The notes below the pieces were generated by a model. That model was not told the DNA's origin, did not search any database, and saw nothing but the letters and a program-made list of their open reading frames with translations. Shown here in pieces: positions 57,501 to 64,000 of a stretch of 64,000 nucleotides of DNA. The first letter of the stretch is position 1. The number at the start of each line of letters is the position of its first letter. Source of the stretch: Siphonodentalium dalli (Eukaryota; Mollusca; Scaphopoda; Gadilida; Siphonodentaliidae); contig CP136064.1 of the NCBI GenBank assembly GCA_032622095.1, positions 174,662,310-174,726,309 on the forward strand, in the 5' to 3' direction. A program made the translations under genes and the position numbers.

Positions 57501-60500
57501 AGGGTACGACCTGTAGGCCGTACCAAAGAATTTAGTCATGCAAAGAGTTAAATCCAAGATGGCTTCTGGTGGCCATTTTTTTTGGCCGAATGACCCCAAA
57601 ATTACTCGTTCCCATCTACATGTCAATGTTAACATTCATGACAAATTTCATGATGATCAGACCAAAGGTATGACCTGTAGCCCGTGCACCTGGATTGAAT
57701 TTTGAAATCCAAGATGGCCGCTGGCGGCCATGTTGTTTGTCCGAATGACCCCAAAACGACTCGTTCCCATCTACATTCCAATTTCAACAGCCATGACAAA
57801 TTTCATGATGATAAGACTAAAGGTACGACCTGTAGCCCGTGCTAAAGGATTTAGTCATACAAAGAGTAAAATCCAAAATGGCTGCTGGTGGCCATGTTTT
57901 TTTGCCGAATGACCCCAAAATGACTCGTTCCAATCTACATGTCATTGTTAACATCCATGACACATTTTATGATGATCCGACCAAAGGTACGACCTGTAGG
58001 CCGTGCCAAAGAATTTAGTCATGCAAAGAGTAAATCTAAGATGGCTGCCGGCGGCCATGTTTTTGGGCCGAATGACCCCAAAATTACTCGTTCCCATCTA
58101 CATGTCAATGTTAACATTAATGACAAATTTTATGATGATCAGACCAAAGGTACGACCTGTAGCCCGCTGGCGGCCATGTTGTTTGCCCGAATGACCCCAA
58201 AATGACTCGTTCCCATCTACATTCCAATTTCAACAGCCATGACAAATTTCATAATGATCAGACTAAAGGTACGACCTGTAGCCCGTGCTAAAGGATTTAG
58301 TCATACAAAGAGTAAAATCTAAAAATAGCTGCTGGCAGCCATGTTTTTTTGCCGAATGACCCCAAAATTACTCGTTCCCATCTACATGTCAATGTTAACA
58401 TTCATGACAAATTTTATGATGATCAGACCAAAGGTACGACCTGTAGCCCGTGCTAATAGATTGAATTTTTAAATCCAAGATGGCCGCTGGCGGCCATGTT
58501 GTTTGTCCGAATGACCCCAAAATGACTCGTTCCCATCTACATTCCAATTTCAACAGCCATGACAAATTTCATAATGATCAGACTAAAGGTACGACCTGTA
58601 GCCCGTGCTAAAGGATTTAGTCATACAAAGAGTAAAATCCAAATGGCTGCTGGCGGCCATGTTTTTTTGCCAAAATGACTCGTTCCCATCTACATGTCAT
58701 TGTTAACATCCATGAAAATATTTATGATGATCCGACCAAAGGTACGACTTGTAGGCCGTGCCAAAGAATTTAGTCATGCAAAGTGTAAAATCTAAGATGG
58801 CTGCCGGTGGCCATGTTTTTTGGCCGAACAACCCCAAAATTACTCGTTCCCATCTACATGTCAATATTAACATCCATGACAAATTTCATGATGATCAGAC
58901 GAACAGTACGACCTGTAGCCCGTGCTAATGGATTGAATATTGAAATCCAAGATGGCCACTGGCGGCCATGTTTTTTCCCCGAATGAACCCAAAATGACTC
59001 GTTCCCATCTACATGTCAATGTCAACAGTTATGACAAATTTCATAATGATCCGACCAAAGGTACGACCTGTAGCCCATGCTAAAGGAAATTGTTGACGCA
59101 TCACGCACACACGCACCACGGACGACAAAGCCATGGCAATAGCTCAAACTTTACAAAGTAAAGTTGAGCTAAAAATGAGCAGTAAAGGATTTAGTCACAC
59201 ACACATAAAATCAAAGATGGCTGCTGGCGGCCATGTTTTTTGGCCGAATGACCCCAAAATGACTCGTTCCCATCTACTTGTTATTGTTAACATCCATGAC
59301 AAATTTTATGATGATCAGACTAAAGGTACGACCTGTAGCCTGTGCTAAAGGATTTAGTCATACAAAGAGTAAAATCCAAGATGGCTGCTGGCGGCCATGT
59401 TTTTTGGCCGATTGACCCCAAAATTAATTGTTCCCATCTACACAACTGATCTACATGTCAATATTAACATCCATGACAAATTTCATGATTATCAGACGAA
59501 CAGTACGCCCTGTAGCCCGTGCTAATGGATTGAATTTTGAAATCAAAGATGGCCACTGCATGGCGGCCTTGTGTTTTGTCCGATTGACCCCAAAATGACT
59601 CGTTCCCATCTACATTCCAATTTCAACAGCCATGACAAATTTCATGATGATCAGACTAAAGGTACGACCTGTAGTCCGTGCTAAAGGATTTAGTCATACA
59701 AAGAGTAAAATCCAAGATGGCTGCTGGCGGCCATGTTTTTTGGCCGAATGACCCCCAAAATGACTCGTTCCCATCTACATGTCAATATTAACATCCATGA
59801 CAAATTTTATGATCAGACTAAAGGTACGACCTGTAGCCCGTGCTAAAGGATTTAGTCATACAAAGAGTAAAATCCAAGATGGCTGCTGGTGGCCATGTTT
59901 TTTGGGCGAATGACCCCCAAAATGACTCGTTCCCATCTACATGTCATTGTTAACATCCATGACAAATTTTATGATGATCAGACTAAAGGTACGACCTGTA
60001 GCCCGTGCTAAAGGATTTAGTCACACAAAGAGTAAAATTCAAGATGGCTGCTGGCGGCCATGTTTTTGGGCCGAATGACCCCAAAATGACTCGTTCCCAT
60101 CTACATTCCTATTTCAACAGCCATGACAAATTTTATGATGATCAGACTAAAGGTAGGACCTGTAGCCCATGCTAAAGGATTTAGTCATACAAAGAGTAAA
60201 ATCCAAGATGGCTGCTGGTGGCCATGTTTTTGGGCCGATTGACCCCAAAATGACTCGTTCCTATCTACATGTCATTGTTAACATACATGACAAATTTCAT
60301 GATGATCAGACGAACAGTGCGACCTGTGGCCCGTGCTAATGGATTGAATTTTGAAAACAAAGAGGGCCACTGGCGGCCATGTTTTTTGTCCGAATGACCC
60401 CAAAATGACTTGTTCCCATCTACATTCCAATTTCAACAGCCATGACAAATTTCATGATGATCAGACTAAAGGTACGACCTGTAGAGGGTGCTAAAGGATT

Positions 60501-61856
60501 TAGTCATACAAAGAGTAAAATCCAAGATGGCTGCTGGCGCCCATGTTTTTTGCCCGAATGACCCAAAAATGACTCGTTCCCATCTACATGTCATTGTTAA
60601 CATCCATGACAAATATTATGATGATCCGACCAAAGGTACGACCTGTACCCCGTGCTAAAGGATTTAGTCATGCAAAGAGTAAATGTTGATGTCAACAGCT
60701 ATGACAAATTTCATAATGATCCGATCAAAGGTACGACCTGTAGCCTGTATTGTTGACGCATCACGTACACACGCACACATGGACGACAGATGACAAAGCC
60801 ATGGCAATAGCTCAAACTTTACAAAGTAAAGTTGAGCTAAAAATGATCAAGGAAATATGGGTTGATACAAAAATCGGACTTGGCACTGAAAGGGTTAAAA
60901 TACACCAGCGTTTCCACAAGGGCGCATCCTATCCAGTCTGAGATGGCTGTTATGCCTCTTCTGGTTTCCCTCTTCAGCACAGTTGTCAAAACATAAACAA
61001 AACATGACATCTTCTAAAGGATATTTGACAGCATACGTTTACTATCAACAATAGTCATGCAAATTGTGTGTTATTATGTACAGCTGTCATCAAAATGTAC
61101 ACAGCTAGCATCAATGGATAAATTAAGAAACACCTCAGCGATTTTTGTCAACAAATCATACTCAAGTTTATGTTGAAGGGAGCAAATATATTAAACGTGC
61201 ACACCCAAATAAGCAAAATGCATGATGGAAATTTTTTATGAACTTAGACAACGTGCATGCACATTTATTTGGAACACTAAAGTCTTTTTTTAAAGAATAA
61301 TGTAGGAAGACACGTTCGGACAAAGGTCAACTCAGAAATTGTATTTAAATTATTGGAGATAATAAAGAATTATTTTGGAACCATGAATACATTTTTGAAG
61401 ATGGTCTAGCTGTATCTCTTCCTATACCAAGTTTTGTATAGTTTCCTGGGTATAAAATAATAAATATGAATCGAATAAATATGAATCTGATAATGCTTCT
61501 ATCAATAATATTGATTTCATTTCAAATTTCATGGTATAATAATATACACAATCAAATTGGGACATTTTATGGCTTAAGATCACTCGGAGCATAGCATGCG
61601 GGATAACACTATCTAAAAATTCTAAAAATAGTAATGCAAAATTGTCACAAATGATCATTGCATTATATTAAAAATTTTGATATAAAATAAATATTAATTT
61701 ATAGAAGTGTTTCCAGACATACATGTGTCTTATTATTTTTTACCCCAGAAACTACCGGTATATAAAACATATTTAGGGAGATAGACCATTTTTAACTTAC
61801 CTTTATGTTTCCATGTATATCTTTCCTGGGCATTTTGAATGACGCACCAAGATTAT
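48379..61856 (-). CDS. GLTP: Glycolipid transfer protein (GLTP), five exons, N-terminus missing
   Basis: Exons, transcript order: 61801-61856, 55596-55717, 49724-49874, 48952-49035, 48379-48504; all junctions are GT-AG and in phase. GLTP is a cytosolic lipid carrier that moves glycosphingolipids between membranes using an all-helical fold. The headgroup-binding residues known in human GLTP are all present: Asp, Asn and Lys in KDIHGNIKK (human D48, N52, K55), Trp in ILWLKRGL (W96) and His in HHGWAVQKI (H140). The retained Trp argues for GLTP rather than the ceramide-1-phosphate transfer group. From the conserved Asp before NLG to the end the product is ~179 residues against ~175 in human GLTP. 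The ~35-residue N-terminal part lies in unidentified upstream exon(s). Introns are filled with arrays and nested transposons. The AATAAA at 48152-48147 is a plausible polyadenylation signal. Confidence 0.87.
48648..48945 (+). repeat. AACAAGAG array element, 3'-truncated (relative of 30879-31950)
   Basis: CAACAAGAGCTGTCATCCAG, TGGCATACTGCCTAGTGTGG and AGATAAACAAAGATGAATAA are shared with 30879-31050. It breaks off in the first unit beside GLTP exon 48952-49035. Confidence 0.7.
48952..49035 (-). CDS. GLTP: GLTP exon with PYRNDF motif
   Basis: Acceptor GTTCTTGCAG, donor GTAATA; 84 nt, phase 0 at both ends. It encodes VMAKMVPYRNDFIKTFSGG then CDDPVVQAQ, matching the PYKSDFLKAL segment of GLTPs. 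Confidence 0.87.
49060..49668 (+). repeat. CTCTGCCCCTATTTGACC-type array, copy 3, with GAGCTAAAA terminus
   Basis: AT-rich start shared with 33010-33230, then units with CCATTTGACC, GAACAAATCTGAA and CCCATTCGG, a GGACGGACGG run, and the end module TGATGACTATAGCTCCACCA ... CAGGTGAGCTAAAAA. It lies in the short intron between GLTP exons 49724 and 49035. Confidence 0.7.
49724..49874 (-). CDS. GLTP: GLTP exon with HHGW motif
   Basis: Acceptor ATGTTACAG; 151 nt. It encodes GLEFFGEIVRRIIEDHKNNI through YDVMLKEHHGWAVQKICS. The donor AGT|GTAGGT was chosen because it keeps phase 0 and restores the usual spacing of eight residues between QKI and the next exon's PYRNDF. Confidence 0.88.
50064..50298. 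mobile_element. TTAA-flanked MITE, family 1, reversed copy (235 bp)
   Basis: TTAACCCTTTCAAATACTAA at the left, GATATAGAAATGGTTAA at the right. The interior matches 3977-4213 in reverse. It lies in the GLTP intron. Confidence 0.75.
50395..50539 (+). repeat. Pearl-like element, tail only
   Basis: One diverged unit (AAGTTTGGTGATGATCGGAT, AGCCTGTAGGGCATG), then the tail CAACCTATGACAATAGCTCA and a terminal hairpin ending GTAAAGTTGAGCTAA. Confidence 0.7.
50870..51570 (+). repeat. AACAAGAG array element ending in a GTCGGGGGCATAAT hairpin
   Basis: Starts GAACAAGAGGTACACTGTCG. Units contain AAAAAGGGCCATAACTCTGG, CATGCTGCTCTATCACCATA, CAAATATCAGCTAAAT and CAATAATGCAAAATGTTTGT. It ends with CGCCGACTTCAAGTCGGGGG followed by CATAAT, a compact hairpin. 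Confidence 0.75.
51582..52130 (+). pseudogene. Penelope RT C-terminal and linker region
   Basis: The frame reads HPDHTKSSVIYSQALRYNRI then CSD, the Penelope signature after the RT palm. It continues with LVVTFHPKLQKLKTIAKDL, IFPELPLMSYRQPPNLRKSL then VRA, and a Cys pattern PCEIWNCATC. These are conserved landmarks of Penelope-like elements. The frame is lost where a C-run begins at 52132. No catalytic YxDD region is present. Confidence 0.85.
52132..52472. repeat. Insertion between Penelope domains, bounded by C/G homopolymers, with direct duplication
   Basis: Begins with a 13-C run, contains a second C-run (52192-52201), and ends in G-runs. A ~60-bp segment (AGTTGATCAGGGGGG, AAACTGTTACACCGGGAAAT, CACACCGAGTGGGTTA) is present twice, at 52381-52441 and 52454-52516. 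The second copy belongs to the Penelope frame. Confidence 0.6.
52473..52891 (+). pseudogene. Penelope GIY-YIG endonuclease domain
   Basis: After CSSEGVVYVLTCRQCPGL comes IYIGETGQTLRGRMNGHRHD, the GIY-YIG core with Tyr, Gly, Arg and His positions preserved. PVGEHFN and an ARKTVELKLITYMDTIRKGL segment with the catalytic-type Glu follow. This domain nicks target DNA for target-primed reverse transcription. The domain looks intact but is uncoupled from the RT region by the insertion upstream. Confidence 0.88.
53154..54353. other. GLTP intron sequence, little recognised
   Basis: 53282-53360 has CAGGGTTCACGCTGGCC and GCTTTGGCTAATTTTTT, reminiscent of the hAT-like element at 44494. 53440-53530 has one AAAGGCCATAACTCTTGAG unit. 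The rest shows nothing. Confidence 0.4.
54354..54560 (+). mobile_element. Possible Helitron-type 5' end fragment
   Basis: TCATCTATATATATAAAAGA then GTAGGATCTGTCTATCTGTC, CCTCCGGATTTTTCTCCCAG, and CAAATTTGGTGTG followed by TATAATGGTGTTAG. TCTATATATATAAAAGAG starts are common for Helitrons; no 3' end or Rep/helicase is present. Confidence 0.4.
54690..55180. mobile_element. Long foldback element (~490 bp)
   Basis: Inverted pairs in order: GCACAAGGATATATTGAAGT with CTTCAATATATCCTTGTGC; ATAAAAGAGTAGG(G)TCTGTC with GACAGACATGTCCTACTCTTTTAT (read as shorter words); AATAAAGGCTCCCAAAGGGA with TCCCTTTGGGAGCCTTTATT. Arms are ~200 bp. Confidence 0.75.
55190..55556. mobile_element. Foldback-pair MITE (CAGAATGAGGTCCCC family), copy in GLTP intron
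   Basis: The left palindrome has CCCAAAGGGTGAATTTAGTG and the right has GGTCCCCAGAGGGTGAAATT. The central words ATTATGCATT and AGAAGATGAGGC match 33240-33663. It ends 40 bp from GLTP exon 55596-55717. Confidence 0.7.
55596..55717 (-). CDS. GLTP: GLTP exon ending at the WLKR motif
   Basis: Acceptor CCTCTTGCAG, donor GTAACG; 122 nt. It encodes KLQKKYSKNPELYDTFESMI, DDEIAKNDSDMGRVSILWLK and two bases of Arg. It contains the Lys and Trp of the headgroup site. Confidence 0.9.
55915..56030. mobile_element. TA-flanked palindromic MITE, half copy
   Basis: TACAGTAATGCCCTAATTAC through CATCGGAAAGCTCTCTTAG: the left arm only. Confidence 0.7.
56072..56097 (+). repeat. Orphan pearl-like head
   Basis: ATGAAAGTGTCAATGACGCT then GTAAAG, a truncated second head 79 bp before the head of A6. 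Confidence 0.6.
56151..59172 (+). repeat. Pearl-like array element A6 in the GLTP intron
   Basis: The complete head is followed by about eighteen units, in which type-A (GGATTTAGTCAT(A/G)CAAAGAG) and type-B (GGATTGAATTTTGAAATCC) junctions alternate. The tail is AAAGCCATGGCAATAGCTCA with the terminal hairpin ending GTAAAGTTGAGCTAA. It lies antisense to GLTP between exons 61801 and 55717. Confidence 0.8.
59173..60840 (+). repeat. Pearl-like array element A7, headless, abutting A6
   Basis: Begins in mid-unit (AAAGGATTTAGTCACACACA) directly after the A6 terminus, runs for about eleven units and ends with its own tail and hairpin (GTAAAGTTGAGCTAA at 60840). So two 3' termini lie in tandem with one head, suggesting either read-through/tandem formation or deletion. 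Confidence 0.75.
61437..61757. mobile_element. Inverted-repeat MITE, family TTTCCTGGGTATGAAATAAT, copy 2
   Basis: Left TAGTTTCCTGGGTATAAAAT, right CCCCAGAAACTACCGG, with inner TCAATAATATTGATTTC. It matches 15037-15455 and ends ~45 bp from GLTP exon 61801-61856. Confidence 0.6.
61801..61856 (-). CDS. GLTP: GLTP exon with ligand-binding DxxxN motif
   Basis: Acceptor TTTTTTTAG, donor GTAAGTT; 56 nt. It starts with two bases of a split Asp codon and encodes NLGASFKMPRKDIHGNIK. The Asp and Asn contact the sugar headgroup in characterised GLTPs. Confidence 0.88.
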
Positions 61857-64000
61857 CTAAAAAAAAATTATGAAGAGAAAACATAAATGATGCCTCTGAA
61901 AGTGACCCTCACTTGTCAGATATTGTGAAATGTGAATTATATAGAGTTGGAATGATTAATCAACTAGTCAATATTGGTTCAAATTTTGGCCAAAATAAAA
62001 TTTCTTATAAAGTAATACATTGTACTAGTTTTGACTGATACTATTCATGGCTGCATGCATTTTCTGGACACAATTAGTGTTGACCATCTTGGTTGTGTAT
62101 GCCTAATCATTTCAGCACTAGAATGATATAACATGTACATCGGAATTCACTATTATTTATATGAAGATTTGAGGATAGGTTGTTACTACTAGCAGTGAAT
62201 GTAACATATTTCAAACACAGGAACCATAAAATAATAGAGAATGGGAAAACTATTTGTCAGTGACAATGGCTAGCTTACACATGTCTGGATGGATTAGCCA
62301 TTCTGGCTGCTTTATCGCTTGCCTGTCAAGTAGCTGAAAATGGGAAGATTCGATCCCAAGAAGAGTAGGGCCCATACTTTTCAGTACCAGGAAGATTCAG
62401 CCAAAAAGATTCGGCCTGGGGATATTCTGTTGGCTTTTTAAAAATTGTAATAAATTTCTGCAGGGTCTCTCGTGGGTACCGATTGATCTAAAAAAAAGTT
62501 GTCTTATTAAACGAATATTAATTTGTGATAATAACTAATTAAGTGGTTATCACATAGAGAGTAATTAATTGGTTCCGAGAATTACGTTAAATTATTCATG
62601 AGAGGTGAGACTTTTTTTTTACGTTTTTTAAACATGAACTGACTGATCTGACATCATAAAACCATCATTTCATTTATAAGTTTTTTTTCTATACCAGAAA
62701 CTAATTAGATCGTTCCTTCAAAAGAGGAAATTTTAACACGTTATGAATTTTTGTCAGCCTAGCAAAAATTCTAATGATCGCCTCTTATAAAGAGCATCCG
62801 GATGTTTTCTTACCCAAAAGAAGTAAATAAGAGTGTTTGCATTTTTGACAGTTTGTACTCTTTTTCAATTCTGGTAAAAGTGATGGATGCCTTTGTGAAT
62901 TTTTGCGATGTCTGTGCCATATGAGTGATGGTGATTGCAAGTATTTTGGAATTTGGTACCTCGCTTCTGGGTTCATGAAACTGATATTTTCAATAAATAT
63001 GACAGGCGTGATTGCTTTGATTGGGTCAATAAAGAATTCTGCTTCTGCATAATATAGGCCTATATTACTAGTTTACTATTTATCAGTGAGCATCTTTGAG
63101 GCGCAAGTCAGTATAAAATCTGACTCTTTAACCCACTTTGAGCGGACAATAACCTGGACATCAAGTCAAAACGAGTACCGGTACTTGAGTATAAATAGCA
63201 GCAGGTCAGACCTGTGTTCATAACCTGAATTCTTCTAAACCATTTTTTGCACAGGATATCATACACTGTACATCAAATAGGTGATAATTTTGTATACAAA
63301 CAATGACGTCACAGACCATGTGTGTCGGCTGCTGGTAGACAAAAGCTATCAAAACAAAGGTCAGCTTTGTAGGCCTACAGATCAACACACACTGCCGTCC
63401 AACAAAACATGCTATACAGTATACATTCCTCTTATACGTGAAATAGTTATTGTAAAGTTCTTCCAGTGGCACAAGGACATATTTTTATGTGAAAACTGGT
63501 GCAAATTATTATCATAACTGACCAGCCCCGAAGAAGTTGGATACCTTTCAATAGGATTAAGTATTAGTTCCACCGCAGATCGATGCTGCAATTTAAATCG
63601 CAGATGGTAAAAAAAAATGCAGGTGGAGAAAAATAGCAAGCCCGCAGAAGCTGCGATGAGCACTGTGATGTAAATTATACCCTTCTACTTGACAAAGTTA
63701 TGTATAGGACTCTAGTGTGAAAACAAAGGCAAAGGGTTATATAGTACATTCTCCTCATCATGTAATTATAGATGTAGTGAATGTACGGCCGTATCTCATG
63801 TTTCTAAACAAAACACTATGCTATTTATATTATATCAAGTCAAACTTGAACATTGAACAACAAATTATATATTTTTAATTGTGTATCAGTCAACTGCACC
63901 GCTTTCGTAATGTCAGCAATTGAGGCATCCCTCTTCTCTCTGTCGGCGTAGCAGAGGGCAGAAACATTATATAAACACTCCCTTTCCTACCACAACTCAA
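61857..64000. other. GLTP upstream intron or 5' region; no exon recognised
   Basis: The missing GLTP N-terminal exon(s) should lie here or beyond the window. A candidate donor at ~62813 (TTTTGG|GTAAG on minus) is in a compatible phase, but its upstream residues do not resemble a GLTP N-terminus. No arrays or MITEs were seen. Confidence 0.4.

Noticed and set aside
17498-60840. Regular ~160-bp repeats considered as CRISPR or centromeric satellite
   Set aside because: Units are contiguous without unique spacers, lie in a eukaryotic genome with spliced genes, and have fixed heads and tails, which fits dispersed array elements rather than CRISPR or a centromere.
62335-62375. GATTCGATCCC, resembling a tRNA T-arm
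   Set aside because: No matching acceptor stem, anticodon arm or D-arm in the flanking sequence.
62785-62976. Minus-strand frame ending at a TTTTGG|GTAAG donor, considered as the GLTP exon before 61856
   Set aside because: The phase fits, but the residues before the donor (KCKHSYLLLL) and further upstream lack a GLTP N-terminal pattern; left uncalled.

Overview
Kind of organism. This is a repeat-dense, AT-rich metazoan nuclear contig with spliceosomal introns. Only two host genes are recognisable, and both are broken into short exons by large introns. Most of the rest is transposon-derived: several LINE lineages, a Penelope-like element with a GIY-YIG domain, hAT-, TTAA- and TA-flanked non-autonomous DNA elements, foldbacks, and long arrays of ~155-175 bp tandem units. 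The arrays resemble the 'pearl'/Helentron-associated (HINE-like) elements described from molluscs. I infer a marine lophotrochozoan, most likely a bivalve mollusc; the species cannot be set from the sequence alone.

Host genes. (1) The C-terminal half of a mitochondrial large-subunit ribosomal protein uL18m (MRPL18-like) lies on + in two exons (4826-4940, 9427-9576); its N-terminal exons are not seen. (2) A glycolipid transfer protein (GLTP) gene lies on - in five exons (61801-61856, 55596-55717, 49724-49874, 48952-49035, and a proposed terminal exon 48379-48504). The glycolipid-binding residues are preserved; the first exon or exons lie upstream and were not found. A possible last exon of an unknown - strand gene is at 49-116, and a small ORF behind promoter-like ETS/E-box motifs is at 46662-46805.

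Layout. 1-11 kb: uL18m gene, two hAT-like MITEs with 8-bp target duplications, TTAA-flanked MITEs, LINE 3' fragments in the uL18m intron. 11.5-14.5 kb: a 5'-truncated Jockey-like LINE (RT on -). 15-17 kb: two inverted-repeat elements. 17-23 kb: array elements nested in one another and in a broken CR1/L2-like LINE. 26.3-28.2 kb: the 3' part of an L1/Tx1-like LINE. 28.5-32.7 kb: the largest pearl-like array, interrupted by another array family. 33-41 kb: nested MITEs and foldbacks, including a four-layer nest at 35.06-37.50 kb. 41.6-44.2 kb: two more pearl-like arrays. 44.5-45.7 kb: a hAT-like element. 48.4-61.9 kb: the GLTP gene, whose introns hold a Penelope-like element nested in a MITE, foldbacks and 4.7 kb of pearl-like arrays.

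How the parts relate. The two host genes show no functional link. The strongest signals are in the repeats. About ten pearl-like copies cover roughly a fifth of the window and all lie in the same orientation. Their units each carry an inverted pair of YY1-like motifs. Several families with unrelated interiors share the same terminal modules, and clean insertions into identifiable older elements allow a relative order of events to be read.
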